The notes beneath the pieces are model-generated. The model saw only the letters and a list, made by a program, of their open reading frames with translations, was not told the origin of the DNA and did no database searches. DNA of 64,000 nt from Terriglobia bacterium (GTDB taxonomy: Bacteria; Acidobacteriota; Terriglobia; Terriglobales; Acidobacteriaceae). Made by a program: the position numbers and the translations under genes. Positions 33,522 to 43,660 of the stretch are shown piece by piece. Each line of letters begins with the position of its first letter. The stretch's first letter is position 1. Location: assembly GCA_020072585.1 (NCBI GenBank), contig JAIQGL010000020.1:53286-117285 (forward strand), given 5' to 3'.

Positions 33522-35054
33522 ATGCGAAAGCCTTCTATAGCTTTATTACTGGCAACATTACTTCTCTTCGTATCGTCCGGTTTTGCGCAAAATGCTCAAC
33601 CAACACCGCAGCCGCCGTCACCTTCGCCCGCGTTGGCCCCAAAACCTGCGCCGCAGGCGCCAGGGGTGTCCCAACCAGGCGAACCTGCGCAGCCACAAGC
33701 CACGCCGTCGCATCGCCTCGAAGTTGAACCGGTTGAGAAAGAGCAGAAAGACCACAAGATCACTCCGGCGGAGGCGAAAGAGCTTTTTAACTCGGTGGAT
33801 GAGATTCTGCGCTTTGCCAGCAAAGATACCGGCCTGCCAATCAAGAAACAGATCAAACGGACGATCGTCAGCCGGGCGCAGGTGGAAAAGTACATTGGAC
33901 AAAAGTTCAAGAACGATGCGGACCGCATCCGCTTTGAGCGCTCTGAGCTGGTGCAGAAAAAGTTTGGACTGCTGCCCCGCCAATTCGATCTGCATGGTTT
34001 TCTTGTCAAGCTGTTGACCGAGCAGGTGGCCGGCTACTACGACGAGAAGTCCCGTACCATGAACCTGCTCGACTGGAATGAGCCGGACATGCAGCGCCCG
34101 GTGATGGCGCACGAACTCACGCATGCGCTCCAGGACCAGAGCTACGACCTGGAGAAGATGAGCAAGCAGGAGGAAGAGATTGAGAAACGCGGGCTGCAAG
34201 ACCTGGATGCACTGATCCGGAATGACGAGGAGTCCACCTGCCGCAGCGCCGTGCTGGAGGGCCAGGCGATGATCGTGCTGCTGGATTATGTGCTGGCCCC
34301 CTCAGACCAAAGCGTGGAGAAGATGCCGCAGGTTGTGGACCTGATGCAGGCCTCCATGGACAAGAGCCGGGGCAGCCCCATCTTTGATAGCGCGCCACTG
34401 ATCCTGCAGGAAGAGCTCGCTTTCCCTTATCGCCAGGGGATGAAGTTCATCAAAGAGTTGCTGGTCGCAGGCGGTAAAAAGCTGGCGTACACCGGAGTGC
34501 TGGCCCGTATGCCCCAGACATCGCGCGAGGTGATGGAGCCCAAGGAATATCTCGCCGGACACCGTGAGCCGCCGCTCTTGCTTCCGGACTTTGGTTTTCT
34601 GAAAAAAGATTACGAGCCTTTTGATGCCGGCGCTGTCGGTGAGCTTGACGTGAATATTCTGCTGCGTATTTACGCCGATGAAGAGTTGGCCAAGCGCCTG
34701 ACGCCGGAGTGGCGAGGTGGATCGTACTATGCTGCGGAAAAAAAAGGCGCCAAGCCGCCGGACCGAAATTCCTCGGCGCACATAGGTCTCTTCTATGTAT
34801 CCAAGTGGGCGAGCGAGGAAGCTGCACAGGAATTCGCCAAGACATATGCCAATTCTCTGGCAACGCGATATAAAGAAGTGCGGCACGTTCATGGCGATGC
34901 ACCTGAGCGCCTCCAGTTCATGAGCTCTGACGGGCCAATTTTTATTCAGCAGACCGGGAATACGGTGGTTGCAGTAGAAAGCTTTGAGGAAGATGTGGCT
35001 AAGAAGCTGATCGAGGCTGGATTGAAACCAGCGGGACTAAGCGCGAAGGAATAA
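33522..35054 (+). CDS. secreted zinc metallopeptidase-like protein
   Basis: A 510-residue protein. The ATG at 33522 opens a signal peptide (MRKPSIALLLATLLLFVSSGFAQ), followed by a Pro/Ala/Gln-rich linker (about 24-65). The catalytic motif is HELTH in VMAHELTHALQDQSYDLE (near residue 195), preceded by EQVAGYYDEKSRTMNLL. A further Glu in the following helices (EGQAMIVLLDY) could complete the zinc site. The frame extends upstream to 33339, but that part overlaps the Ro60 terminator. No Shine-Dalgarno is obvious. The family resembles gluzincin-type 'peptidase MA-like' proteins. The substrate is unknown. Confidence 0.8.
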   Translation: MRKPSIALLLATLLLFVSSGFAQNAQPTPQPPSPSPALAPKPAPQAPGVSQPGEPAQPQATPSHRLEVEPVEKEQKDHKITPAEAKELFNSVDEILRFASKDTGLPIKKQIKRTIVSRAQVEKYIGQKFKNDADRIRFERSELVQKKFGLLPRQFDLHGFLVKLLTEQVAGYYDEKSRTMNLLDWNEPDMQRPVMAHELTHALQDQSYDLEKMSKQEEEIEKRGLQDLDALIRNDEESTCRSAVLEGQAMIVLLDYVLAPSDQSVEKMPQVVDLMQASMDKSRGSPIFDSAPLILQEELAFPYRQGMKFIKELLVAGGKKLAYTGVLARMPQTSREVMEPKEYLAGHREPPLLLPDFGFLKKDYEPFDAGAVGELDVNILLRIYADEELAKRLTPEWRGGSYYAAEKKGAKPPDRNSSAHIGLFYVSKWASEEAAQEFAKTYANSLATRYKEVRHVHGDAPERLQFMSSDGPIFIQQTGNTVVAVESFEEDVAKKLIEAGLKPAGLSAKE

Positions 35055-35139
35055 TAGTTATTGGAAAAGCATGGAACAAAATTCTTTCATCAATTGTCTA
35101 AGCTGAGATAGTCACCCGCCAGTCAGGAAGGGAGATCGA

Positions 35140-36207
35140 ATGACCAGCGCATGGAAACTGCGCGAGTCTCCGCGACGAACCCATCATCAGCTTGCTCCGC
35201 GCAAATCATTCGACATCCGTTTTCTCCTTTTGTTTTTGGCTGCTGGCGCTTCAGGATGTACGCAGAAGCCTGCTTCGCCCCAGGCCCCCACTCCTCGAGT
35301 GCAGTTTGTGACCGTGGAACCGGAAATCCGGCTGGAAGTAATCGACTGGGGTGGAACGGGAAGAAACGTCGTACTTCTGGCTGGTTCCGGAAACAGCGCG
35401 CACATCTTTGACGAGTTCGCCCCCAAGCTCGCTGCATTCAGCCATGTTTACGGAATAACTCGGCGCGGGTACGGAGCTTCTAGTCATCCTGAGTCTGGTT
35501 ACTCCGAGCAGCGCCTCGCTGCTGACGTCCTTGGGGTCCTTGATCAACTCAAAATTGCCGCACCGGTACTGGTGGGCCACTCCATGGCCGGAGAAGAACT
35601 AACAAGACTTGGCGCTGAACATTCAGACCGTTTGGCGGGACTGGTCTACATTGACGCAGCAAGTGATCCATCCGACTGGCCGGGTAGCAGTCCTGAGTAC
35701 ATAGCGCTCTATAGCAAATTGCCGGCGCCGATGCGGGACCATCCCGGGCCTTCGCCTTCAGACACGAAATCCTTTCAGGCCTACCGTGAGTGGCAGACCC
35801 GAAGCGGTGAAGTCGCATTTCCAGAGTCTGAGTTGCGCAGCGTGTATACGACCAATGCTGACGGATCGATGGGGCGGCACAAAACTGACGGGAACATCCA
35901 TCGGGCGATTGGAGAGGGGGCAGAGAAGCGCGATTATTCAAAAATCCGGGTGCCGGTGCTGGCGCTTTTTCCTGTCTCCAGTGGTAAGCCGTATCAGCCC
36001 AGGAACGCTCAAGAGCGCGCCGCCATTGCTGAGTTCGACACGGCAACGGACGCATACGTGAATCGATGGAAGAAGAACCTGCAGAGCGCGCCGGGCGGTG
36101 TGCGCGTCGTCAATATACCAAAGGCAAACCACTACATGTTTCTCAGCAATCCGGATGATTTGCTGCGCGAGCTGCGAACATTTATTGCAGGCCTGCCTAA
36201 AAGCTGA
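35140..36207 (+). CDS. alpha/beta-hydrolase, probable lipoprotein
   Basis: A 355-residue hydrolase. An N-terminal hydrophobic segment ends in a lipobox-like AASGC at about residues 37-43 (FLLLFLAAGASGCTQKP), so the mature enzyme is probably anchored to a membrane. The nucleophile elbow is LVGHSMAGEE and the oxyanion loop is in LLAGSGNSAHIFDEFAP. A late Asp/His region ends NIPKANHYMFLSNPDD with the catalytic His. It may be an esterase, lactonase or haloperoxidase-like hydrolase; the substrate is unknown. It is convergent with the aldo/keto reductase gene. Confidence 0.85.
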   Translation: MTSAWKLRESPRRTHHQLAPRKSFDIRFLLLFLAAGASGCTQKPASPQAPTPRVQFVTVEPEIRLEVIDWGGTGRNVVLLAGSGNSAHIFDEFAPKLAAFSHVYGITRRGYGASSHPESGYSEQRLAADVLGVLDQLKIAAPVLVGHSMAGEELTRLGAEHSDRLAGLVYIDAASDPSDWPGSSPEYIALYSKLPAPMRDHPGPSPSDTKSFQAYREWQTRSGEVAFPESELRSVYTTNADGSMGRHKTDGNIHRAIGEGAEKRDYSKIRVPVLALFPVSSGKPYQPRNAQERAAIAEFDTATDAYVNRWKKNLQSAPGGVRVVNIPKANHYMFLSNPDDLLRELRTFIAGLPKS

Positions 36208-36229
36208 TTGAGTTCAGAATGCTCACGGC

Positions 36230-37063
36230 TCAGCCTGCCAGTGACTCAATGGCTTGCACTGTCTCCTGTGGTAGTTGCAGGTCAAGGCTGGCCAGGTCTT
36301 GCTGCATGTGCTCGGCATTGGATGTGCCGGTCAGCGGCAGCATTCCCACCGCGCGGGCAAAGGCAAACACAATCTGGGCCGGTGTGGCGTTGGCGCGCAT
36401 GGCCGCGCCGCTGACTACGGGATGGCGCAGTACCTCAACGTTCGCTGTGAGCAGAGAAAAGCCCTGGTAAATGATGTTCCGTTCGCGGCAGAAGGCGCGC
36501 ACCTCGCGGTCCCAGCCCAGCCGGGCGTAGCAGCGGTTTTGCACAAATGCAGGCGCTTCAGCATGTGCTCTGGCCATTTGTTGAAGGTGGCTCAGGCCTA
36601 CATTGCTTACGCCCAGAAGGCGCGTGTGGCCGGCGTCACGCTCTTTGATCATCGCCTGCCAGACTTCAAAGTCGGCTGTGGTCCAGTTGTAGCGGGAGGA
36701 TGGGCCGTGTAACACGTAGCTATCCACATAGTCCGTGCCAAGATGTTCCAGTGAACTGGCCATGGATTGCGCGACCTGATCGGAAAGTGTGGCCGTGGGA
36801 TCGTAGGGCAGTCGATGGTCCTGGCCCGGTTGAGAGGTGAATTTCGTCTGCAAGAAAAGATCGGCCCGCGTGACCATGCCCGCGCGATAGACAGCAGCCA
36901 ATGCCTCTCCCACTCCAGCTTCAAAGTAATGGCGGCGCTGGTTGGCCGTGTCAATGCCGCGAAAGCCCGACCGGATCGCAAGTTCAGTAAGCGCCGCGGT
37001 GCGGTCTTCCTTCCAGGCAGTGCCGTAAAGGAAGGTAGGAGAAGAATGTTGCTGGGTTGCCAT
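36230..37063 (-). CDS. aldo/keto reductase
   Basis: A 277-residue NADPH-dependent (beta/alpha)8 oxidoreductase. The AKR tetrad is visible: Asp in GIDTANQ, Tyr in RRHYFEAGVGEA, Lys in LQTKFTS, and His in VLHGPSS. The NADPH end has LPLTGTSNAEHM. HYFEAGVGEAL is typical of the group that includes 2,5-diketo-gluconate reductases and D-xylose-type reductases, but the substrate cannot be read from sequence. It is single-gene, convergent with the hydrolase. Confidence 0.88.
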   Translation of the reverse strand: MATQQHSSPTFLYGTAWKEDRTAALTELAIRSGFRGIDTANQRRHYFEAGVGEALAAVYRAGMVTRADLFLQTKFTSQPGQDHRLPYDPTATLSDQVAQSMASSLEHLGTDYVDSYVLHGPSSRYNWTTADFEVWQAMIKERDAGHTRLLGVSNVGLSHLQQMARAHAEAPAFVQNRCYARLGWDREVRAFCRERNIIYQGFSLLTANVEVLRHPVVSGAAMRANATPAQIVFAFARAVGMLPLTGTSNAEHMQQDLASLDLQLPQETVQAIESLAG

Positions 37064-37170
37064 AAGGCTGTATTTTTACATGAATGCCAATGCAACCCAT
37101 TTGCACGCAAACCAGCCGGGACAAATAGCCCGTCCCGGCTCGATCTGCAGCCTGCTCCTTCTGGAACTAT

Positions 37171-37659
37171 TTATTTCCTGCTCGGGTCGTCCTGGGGATT
37201 GATGTAGTTAAACTGTACCGGCGCTTTGCCGTGAATCTGTACCACGACCTCACCGCAGGCCATCGCGTAGTGGTGCATATCCGGGTCAAGAAAGGCAAAG
37301 CTGCCGGCAGGGAAAGCGGCCATTTTCTCCGTATTGAAGGTGTCTCCCATCCCGACCTTGAACGTTCCCGAGATGACGGTGACGTTTTCTCGCAGCGGGT
37401 GGAAGTGCGGCGCGATCCGGTATCCATCAGGCATTTTCACGCGCACCGTGTAATCACCGCTGGATGCGGTTGGGTCGCCCTCAAGCACAGCCAGTTGCGC
37501 GCCCGGCGCCAGGAAAGGCGGTGCCGGGCCCCATGGAATGGTGTCCGGAGTAAATGCGTTTTTTCCGTGGGCCCCTGCATGCGCGGTAGCCGTGTTGTGC
37601 TGCCCTGCCCAGCAAACCAATGCTGCCAGCGCCATAATGAGGTAGAGGCTTCGTTTCAT
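37171..37659 (-). CDS. exported cupin protein
   Basis: A 162-residue periplasmic protein with a signal peptide (MKRSLYLIMALAALVCWAGQ) and one cupin barrel. Motif 1 is APHFHPLRENVTVISG with two metal-binding His and a Glu. Motif 2 lies near FLDPDMHHYAMACG. It is single-domain and probably binds a metal ion. The substrate is unknown. It is divergent from the regulator gene at 37813, which might control it. Confidence 0.85.
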   Translation of the reverse strand: MKRSLYLIMALAALVCWAGQHNTATAHAGAHGKNAFTPDTIPWGPAPPFLAPGAQLAVLEGDPTASSGDYTVRVKMPDGYRIAPHFHPLRENVTVISGTFKVGMGDTFNTEKMAAFPAGSFAFLDPDMHHYAMACGEVVVQIHGKAPVQFNYINPQDDPSRK

Positions 37660-37812
37660 TTGTTCTTCTCCAATTCTTTCAGTGTTGATCTGCGGTTGAT
37701 CATCTATTGCGGACAGGTGCGTTTCAATGAAGGGCGGATAACCTTTCTATATCTTTTATGTATCGCTGTAAGTTGCTGAATTTAGTGCATAATGATCTCC
37801 CAGGAGCTTCTC

Positions 37813-39620
37813 ATGAGGGCTGCAAAATCACTAATCGGCGAGGTCGAGCTTGACCTGGGGCGCTATGAACTTCGCCGTTCTGGCCGCCGCGTGAAGCTTG
37901 AGAAAAAGCCCATGGAATTGTTGATCTTCCTGGTTGGGCGGCGAGACCAGATGGTGTCCCGCGAAGACATCGTTAAAAAACTCTGGCGCTCCAATCTGTT
38001 TATTGATACGGAGCGGAACGTCAACAACATCGTACGAAAAATACGCACGGCCCTGGGTGACGACTCAGACAAGCCGCGCTTTCTTGAAACCGTAGTTGGA
38101 AAAGGTTATCGATTCATCGGTCCGGTGCGTGTGATCGACGCTCAACATCCCCGTTCTGATCATGGGCAAGCTTCCACCGGGGCGGTCAGCCAGACGATTG
38201 CGAGTGAGCGCAGCGAACGCTCGTCACTTGCCGTGCTCCCGTTGTTACAGTTGGGGAAGGTTGCGGACGACCACGGCCTGTGCCTGGGGTTTGCAGATGC
38301 GCTGGTGGCTCGTCTGGGAAACCTTCGTGATCTGGACGTGCTGCCAACCTCCGCTGTCCTGGATATGCCACTGGACGCATCGCCTTCAGACATTGCGTCG
38401 CGCCTGGGAATCCGTTTTGTGGTTCACGGCGCCATTCAATTTTCCAAAGGGCAATGGCGGCTCTCACTGGAAATGTTTGACACACATTTGCAAGGTCCTT
38501 GCCTTACGAGGAAGTGTGACCTCGACATGGGCCGCCTGTCTGATCTTGAGGGCGATATTGCAAAGCAGATAGCAGCCGCATTGAACCGGCCGCTGGGGCC
38601 AGCGATGGTGCAGCAACGCCCGCGATATAGCCGGGACCCGCTGGCTTATGCGGATTCATGCGCGGGTACCGGCTTAGCGCCTCCGGTGATCCGGCCATGA
38701 TGGAAAAAGCGATCCAGCACCTGACCAGCGCTGTTACCCGCGATTCTGCATTTGCGCTTGCCCACGCCACCCTGGCGCTTGCGTGTACAACTCGCCATTT
38801 TGAATATGACCCGGCCAGCGTGTGGCTGGAAAAGGCAGAATTCCACTGCCGGCGCGCGCTTGAAATAGATGCCGACCTGCCGGAAGGACATGTGGCCCGC
38901 GCTTTTCTGTTGTGGGGACCGTCGAAAAACTTCCAGCACCTGGAAGCGATAGCCTGTCTCAAGCGCGCCCTGGCTCTGCAGAACAATCTGCCCCATGCTT
39001 ATAACCGTCTTGGCACCATCCTGGCGCATATCGGGCTGCTCGATCACGCTCGTGCAATGTACGAAAGAGGACGGCTTTTCCATCCCCAAAAGGCGGTCAG
39101 TCCCAGCATTGTGCAGGTTTACGTCTGGAACCAGGAATACGACAGGGCGCGCGAGGCCATCGCGGCGTGGCGCGCGGAAAGTCCAGGCAACAAGTACGCC
39201 ATCTATTTTGCTCCATACCCGGCCATGATGACAGAGGACTGGAAAGAGGCGAAAGCTTTGCTGGATGAAGCGCTGCAACTTTTGCCGGAAGAACCGCTCA
39301 TCGTGAGCTTGCAGGGCGTCTTTTATGCATTGACGGGCAGAGCGGAACAGGCGCTCGACTGCATGGCCAGGGCGTGTGCCAGCCCAAAATCATTTGGGCA
39401 CGCACACCATACCTATTACCAGATCGCGTGCATTCTCGCCCTGATAGGGCGGCGTGAAACCGCTTTTGAGTGGCTGGAGCGGAGCGTCAGCAGTGGATTC
39501 GCATGCTGGCCGTTCTTTCAGAAAGACCATTGTCTCCGGAGCCTGCACGGGCTTCCCGAATTTGAACTCCTGGTGGGCTCTCTACAGGCCAGGTATCCTG
39601 ACCATCTGGGATTGCTGTAG
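37813..39620 (+). pseudogene. winged-helix/TPR regulator (CadC-like), broken by a one-base frameshift
   Basis: Two overlapping frames together encode one protein of about 600 residues. The first (ATG 37813, AGGAG six bases upstream, to 38700) has an OmpR-type winged helix at about 10-110 (LEKKPMELLIFLVGRR, RNVNNIVRKIRTALGDD, VGKGYRFIG), then a FlgO/adenylate-cyclase-associated-like region (SSLAVLPLLQL...VHGAIQF). The second (38658-39620) starts FMRGYRLSASG and has TPR-like helices to the end. The break is near 38650-38660, where one missing base between ADP-x and FMRGYR restores a single frame. It could be a sequencing error, a real mutation or recoding. The protein is related to signal-dependent transcription factors. 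Confidence 0.75.
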
Positions 39621-39656
39621 GGCGGCGCAAGCCCCCCCGCTGATAAAGGCCCCTGC

Positions 39657-40487
39657 CTATTCGTTTCTGCTCAGGCGACCCATCATGATTTCTTTCACTC
39701 GCTCTGGCGTGATGCCGAGGTGATATTCCTGGGCGAGCGGATGGTCCGTTGGCTCTAGAAAAAAATGTGGGCGCATCCCTGGCTCCTGGATGTGAGCATA
39801 CATTTTCAAACTTAATGTATCGGGGTACTCTGGAATTTGCGAACTCAACCAGGAAAACATGGGGGAGAGTTTAACTCGCTCTGCGTTGCCATCCATCTCT
39901 CGCAATTTGGTGAAATTCTCCCTGCTGAGCGATCCCCATACGCCCCAGCGCAGAGTTTCAGCAGCCCCGATGATGGGAAGATGGATGATGCCACGAACGA
40001 AGAAACTCTTGTCGTCGATTGAACAATAGTCCTCATCCAGAAAAGTCTTGTTGCGTTTCTGGCTCCATTTGGGCAAAAGCCTGAAATGCCTGCTCGCCTT
40101 TTCATCTTCTTTCGACCAATAGTATGGCGAATCCACTCCAAAATCCAGGCAAGGGCCAGTATGCCATTCATCGCAACTACCACATTTCCAGCGAAGGTCA
40201 GCCAGATCATTCAGCGTGACTGTAGGTCGAGTATTGCGGATTTGGGCCCTCTCATAGCAGCCAGAGCAAATCATTGAGATCTCGGCCAGCTTCTCGGACT
40301 CTTCATCCCACCCATCATGAGCTACACGTATGATTTCGCAGTTATCACACCAGGCATCCGGGAAAGGAGTCTCTTCGTCAGGTTCGTTGCGATTGAACCC
40401 GAGTCCAGCACTTTCTCCAAGGAGATGGATGCAGACGAATGTTTTAAGACATTCACCGTGAGTGTTACATTGGATCTTGTCAGCCAT
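39657..40487 (-). CDS. DUF2199-type protein with extra zinc-binding N-terminus
   Basis: A 276-residue protein. The N-terminal part has CNTHGECLKTFVCIH, DAWCDNCE and SMICSGCYERA, enough cysteine/histidine pairs for one or two zinc ions. The second part (from about 100) is DUF2199-like: WKCGSCDEWHTGPCLDFG, DSPYYWS, EDYCSID and a late SLKMYAHIQEPGMRPHFFLEPTDHPLAQEYH. Such proteins appear in many bacteria without known function. No membrane segment. Confidence 0.8.
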   Translation of the reverse strand: MADKIQCNTHGECLKTFVCIHLLGESAGLGFNRNEPDEETPFPDAWCDNCEIIRVAHDGWDEESEKLAEISMICSGCYERAQIRNTRPTVTLNDLADLRWKCGSCDEWHTGPCLDFGVDSPYYWSKEDEKASRHFRLLPKWSQKRNKTFLDEDYCSIDDKSFFVRGIIHLPIIGAAETLRWGVWGSLSRENFTKLREMDGNAERVKLSPMFSWLSSQIPEYPDTLSLKMYAHIQEPGMRPHFFLEPTDHPLAQEYHLGITPERVKEIMMGRLSRNE

Positions 40488-40598
40488 TCAGGTTCATTAT
40501 CCTCGCCAGATATGGGAATTGTGTCAACCATAATTCGGTGTTCTGAAGGCGCAATATTTTGGCGGTAGGATTCGGAACGCAGTATTCTAAGCAATCTA

Positions 40599-41066
40599 AT
40601 GAACTGGAAGTCACTCACGCTTGAAGGAAGTATTTATTTCGGTGAAGACACCGATCCGGATAAGTTGGCGTCGCATCTTGCCGATTGCCTTCATCAGGCA
40701 AGAGCCGATGAAGTCAACGTGGATGGTAACCGGATAGCATATACGGCGGGAATGTTCCGCATGGTAGGCAGTTGGAACCCCCTGGTCCCGTTCAGATATG
40801 GGGAACTGACAGTTGATCCAGTCAATCGTCAGGTTCGTTACAAGGTGGGCTTTCGTCAGCTCGTGGTAGTGGGAACTGTGATGGTTATTTTCCTTTTTGC
40901 TTTTAGCTGGTTATCACATGCCTGGCAAATGCTCATTTTCATGCCGCTGATGTGGCTATGGCTAGTTGGGGGTAACCTCGCAGTTGGAGTTGTAAGGTTC
41001 CAGGGATTTGTCAGCCGGTCGATTGAGTCATCCCCATGTCGCGCAGCACGAGCACCACTTGCTTAA
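40599..41066 (+). CDS. small membrane protein of unknown function
   Basis: A 155-residue protein. A soluble N-terminal part (about 1-85) reads MNWKSLTLEGSIYFGEDTDP and FRYGELTVDPVNRQVRY. Two hydrophobic helices follow at about 88-108 and 110-132 (VVVGTVMVIFLFAFSWL, MLIFMPLMWLWLVGG). The family is not recognised. Confidence 0.6.
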   Translation: MNWKSLTLEGSIYFGEDTDPDKLASHLADCLHQARADEVNVDGNRIAYTAGMFRMVGSWNPLVPFRYGELTVDPVNRQVRYKVGFRQLVVVGTVMVIFLFAFSWLSHAWQMLIFMPLMWLWLVGGNLAVGVVRFQGFVSRSIESSPCRAARAPLA

Positions 41067-41103
41067 ATCACGATTTTGTCACTTAGCTGTCGAGCGGATA
41101 CAC

Positions 41104-41131
41104 TTTAGACAATCCTCTTTTTCGCTATAAT
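41104..41131 (+). promoter_or_regulatory. promoter of mtnP
   Basis: A perfect TATAAT (41126-41131) lies 30 bases before the TTG start, with a weak TTTAGA -35 (41104-41109) 16 bases upstream. The Shine-Dalgarno AAGGAG is at 41149-41154. Confidence 0.6.
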
Positions 41132-41160
41132 CAAAGACCAACTTATTGAAGGAGATTCCT

Positions 41161-42045
41161 TTGCAACAAGCAGAAATCGGCATCATGGGCGGCAGCGGTC
41201 TGTACTCCATGCCCGGACTTACGGACATCCGCGAAGTCACGGTGCAAACTCCGTTCGGCGAACCATCGGACGCATACGTGCTGGGCACGCTGGAAGGGCG
41301 CAAGGTAGCGTTTCTGGCCCGCCACGGCCGCGGACACCGTATCCTGCCTTCTGAGATCAACTTTCGCGCCAACATTTACGGTATGAAGGACCTGGGCGTG
41401 GAGCGCATCCTGTCGCTTTCCGCCGTTGGTTCGCTCAAGGAAGAGCACAAGCCCACCGACTTTGTGATCCCCGACCAGTTCATTGATCGCACCATTCACC
41501 GTATCTCCACGTTCTTTGGCCATGGCATTGTGGTGCATGTGGCGTTCGGTGATCCCATCTGCCCGGAGGCCGCGGCTGCCTACACGCAGTCATGCAAGGA
41601 CATTGGCGTGGTGGGGAAGGCAGGCGGAACATACATTTGCATGGAAGGTCCGCAGTTCTCCACGCGCGCGGAATCCAACCTGTATCGCAGCTGGGGCGCG
41701 GACGTGATCGGCATGACCAACTTGCAGGAAGCCAAGCTCTGCCGCGAAGCCGAAATCTGCTATTCCACATGCGCCATGGTCACCGACTATGACTGCTGGC
41801 GCGCGGGTCACGAAGACGTGACCGTGGAACAGGTGCTGAAAGTGGTGCACGCCAACGCGGAGAACGCCGCGAAAGTAGTAAAGCGCGCCATTGCCATTAT
41901 GCCGAAAGAACGCAAATGCGCCTGCGGCTCAGCGATGAAGTTTGCCATCCAGACTGACAAAGACAAAATCCCCGTTGCCACGCGGCAGAAGCTAGCGCTG
42001 CTGCTGGATAAATATCTGGGCAAGGCCGGCGAGGCAAAGGCGTAA
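41161..42045 (+). CDS. mtnP: S-methyl-5'-thioadenosine phosphorylase
   Basis: Splits methylthioadenosine into adenine and methylthioribose-1-phosphate in methionine salvage. The 294-residue protein has the phosphate-binding IGIMGGSGLY, RHGRGHRILPSEINFRANI, SLSAVGSLKEE, the family signature YICMEGPQFSTRAESNLYRSWGADVIGMTNLQEAKLCREAEICYSTCAMVTDYDCW, and EDVTVEQVLKV. The TTG at 41161 is six bases after AAGGAG and is preferred over the in-frame TTG at 41146. It is the first gene of a run of same-strand genes to 48305. Confidence 0.95.
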   Translation: MQQAEIGIMGGSGLYSMPGLTDIREVTVQTPFGEPSDAYVLGTLEGRKVAFLARHGRGHRILPSEINFRANIYGMKDLGVERILSLSAVGSLKEEHKPTDFVIPDQFIDRTIHRISTFFGHGIVVHVAFGDPICPEAAAAYTQSCKDIGVVGKAGGTYICMEGPQFSTRAESNLYRSWGADVIGMTNLQEAKLCREAEICYSTCAMVTDYDCWRAGHEDVTVEQVLKVVHANAENAAKVVKRAIAIMPKERKCACGSAMKFAIQTDKDKIPVATRQKLALLLDKYLGKAGEAKA

Positions 42046-42056
42046 CCGGCCCTTCC

Positions 42057-43619
42057 ATGAACGCCGAGGCGCGCCGTGATTTTTTGTGGCTCACGCGGAT
42101 TGCTGCCGTCATCTCCGTTGGCGCTCTGATCTTTTATTATCGTCAGGGCGCCATCCTTCTTTATGGCGATGCCGTGGCCCACCTCAACATCGCCCGCCGA
42201 GTTTTTGATTCACGAACCCCAGGCCTATTTCAGCTGGGTACCGTGTGGCTGCCGCTGCCGCACCTGCTGGATATCCCATTCGTTGTGAATGGCCCCATGT
42301 GGCAGACCGGGCTGGGCGCCTCGATTCCATCCATGATTGCTTACCTGTTTGGAGCGCTCGGCGTATTTCGGCTGGTGAGCGGCCTGGCTTCGCGCATGTC
42401 GGCGTGGATTGCGGCGCTGATCTATGCGTTGAATCCCAACCTTATCTACATGCAGGCGACTGCGATGGGCGAATCTCTATATCTGGCGCTCTTTGTCTGG
42501 TCGGCAGTCTATTTTGCGGAGTTTGTGCGCGATGCCCGCGATGAGCCGCAAAGAGCAAGGACGTCGCTGGCGAAGTGCGGTCTTGCGGTTTCCGCCGCGA
42601 TGCTGGTGCGCTATGACGCGTGGTTCCTGGCGGCGGTGATTGCCGCAGCGGCACTCATGTTCCTATGGCGGTTGGGACCGCCCGCACGGTCGCTACGTCG
42701 GGGGCTGATCGCGTTTGTTCTTCTCACTGGGTTGAGCGGCGGCGGATTTCTGGTATTCAACCAGCTTGCGTACGGCAATGCGCTGGAGTTCGCCAACGGA
42801 CCCTATTCGGCGCACGCCATCCAGGAGCGCAGCAAGACCGCCAGCATGCCCACGTATCCGGGAGAGAATTCTCTGCGTGGCGCAACGCTCCAGTTTCTGA
42901 AGGTTTCCAGGCTCAACGTGGCGGAGGGCCTCCCGGAGTACATGCTGTTCGCTGGAGCATTCATCGCGCTGCTGGCGGCCATTTATTTTTCGCGGCGTTA
43001 TCTTTCCTGGTCTGTTTTATGGATGCCCGTGCCGTTTTATGTCTTGTGCATCGCCTGGGGCAGCGTGCCGATCTACCATCCGGAATGGTGGCCTTTCAGC
43101 TACTACAACGTCCGTTATGGATTGCAGTTGCTGCCCGCAATGGCTGTCTTCTTCACGTTGGCTTGCGAGTTAGCTGCAAACTTCTTTTCACGACGGGCTG
43201 TCACGTGCGCTGCCGTTCTGCTGATCGCCGCCAGCTACTTTTCTGTCTGGTATAAGACGCCGATTTGCCTGCGCGAGGCCCAGGCCAACGGCAGGGAACG
43301 CATGGCACTGGAGCAGGAGCTTGCGGCCAGACTGAAGGCCATTCCATCATCGGCAACGCTGATGATGGATTGCGGGGCGCATCCGGGCGCGATCCAGATG
43401 GCGGGAATCCCATTCAGACGCGTGCTGCGGGAGAGCAACCCGCCTTATTGGGAGATCGCGTTGACGCGGCCGGCGCAGTCCGCCGATTACATCATCGCTT
43501 TTTCCGGAGACGCTGTGGACCGCGCCGTCCATCTCTTCCCTCAGGGACTTGAGGCGGTTGCCACAATCGGCACTCCCGGGCAGGCAAAGGCTGTGATCTA
43601 TCGCGCAACGCACCGATAA
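42057..43619 (+). CDS. multi-spanning membrane glycosyltransferase (GT-C type)
   Basis: A 520-residue protein with about ten to twelve hydrophobic segments. The first large extracytoplasmic loop holds LYGDAVAHLNIARRVFD, with the Asp typical of the GT-C active site, followed by GTVWLPLPHLLDIPFV. Such enzymes (ArnT/PMT/GT39-like) move a sugar from a polyprenyl-phosphate donor onto lipid or protein outside the membrane. Acceptor and donor are unknown. It starts 12 bases after mtnP, so co-transcription is likely. Confidence 0.82.
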   Translation: MNAEARRDFLWLTRIAAVISVGALIFYYRQGAILLYGDAVAHLNIARRVFDSRTPGLFQLGTVWLPLPHLLDIPFVVNGPMWQTGLGASIPSMIAYLFGALGVFRLVSGLASRMSAWIAALIYALNPNLIYMQATAMGESLYLALFVWSAVYFAEFVRDARDEPQRARTSLAKCGLAVSAAMLVRYDAWFLAAVIAAAALMFLWRLGPPARSLRRGLIAFVLLTGLSGGGFLVFNQLAYGNALEFANGPYSAHAIQERSKTASMPTYPGENSLRGATLQFLKVSRLNVAEGLPEYMLFAGAFIALLAAIYFSRRYLSWSVLWMPVPFYVLCIAWGSVPIYHPEWWPFSYYNVRYGLQLLPAMAVFFTLACELAANFFSRRAVTCAAVLLIAASYFSVWYKTPICLREAQANGRERMALEQELAARLKAIPSSATLMMDCGAHPGAIQMAGIPFRRVLRESNPPYWEIALTRPAQSADYIIAFSGDAVDRAVHLFPQGLEAVATIGTPGQAKAVIYRATHR

Positions 43620-43660
43620 TTGTCATAAGATCAAACAATAGATCGAACCCATAGTTACCC

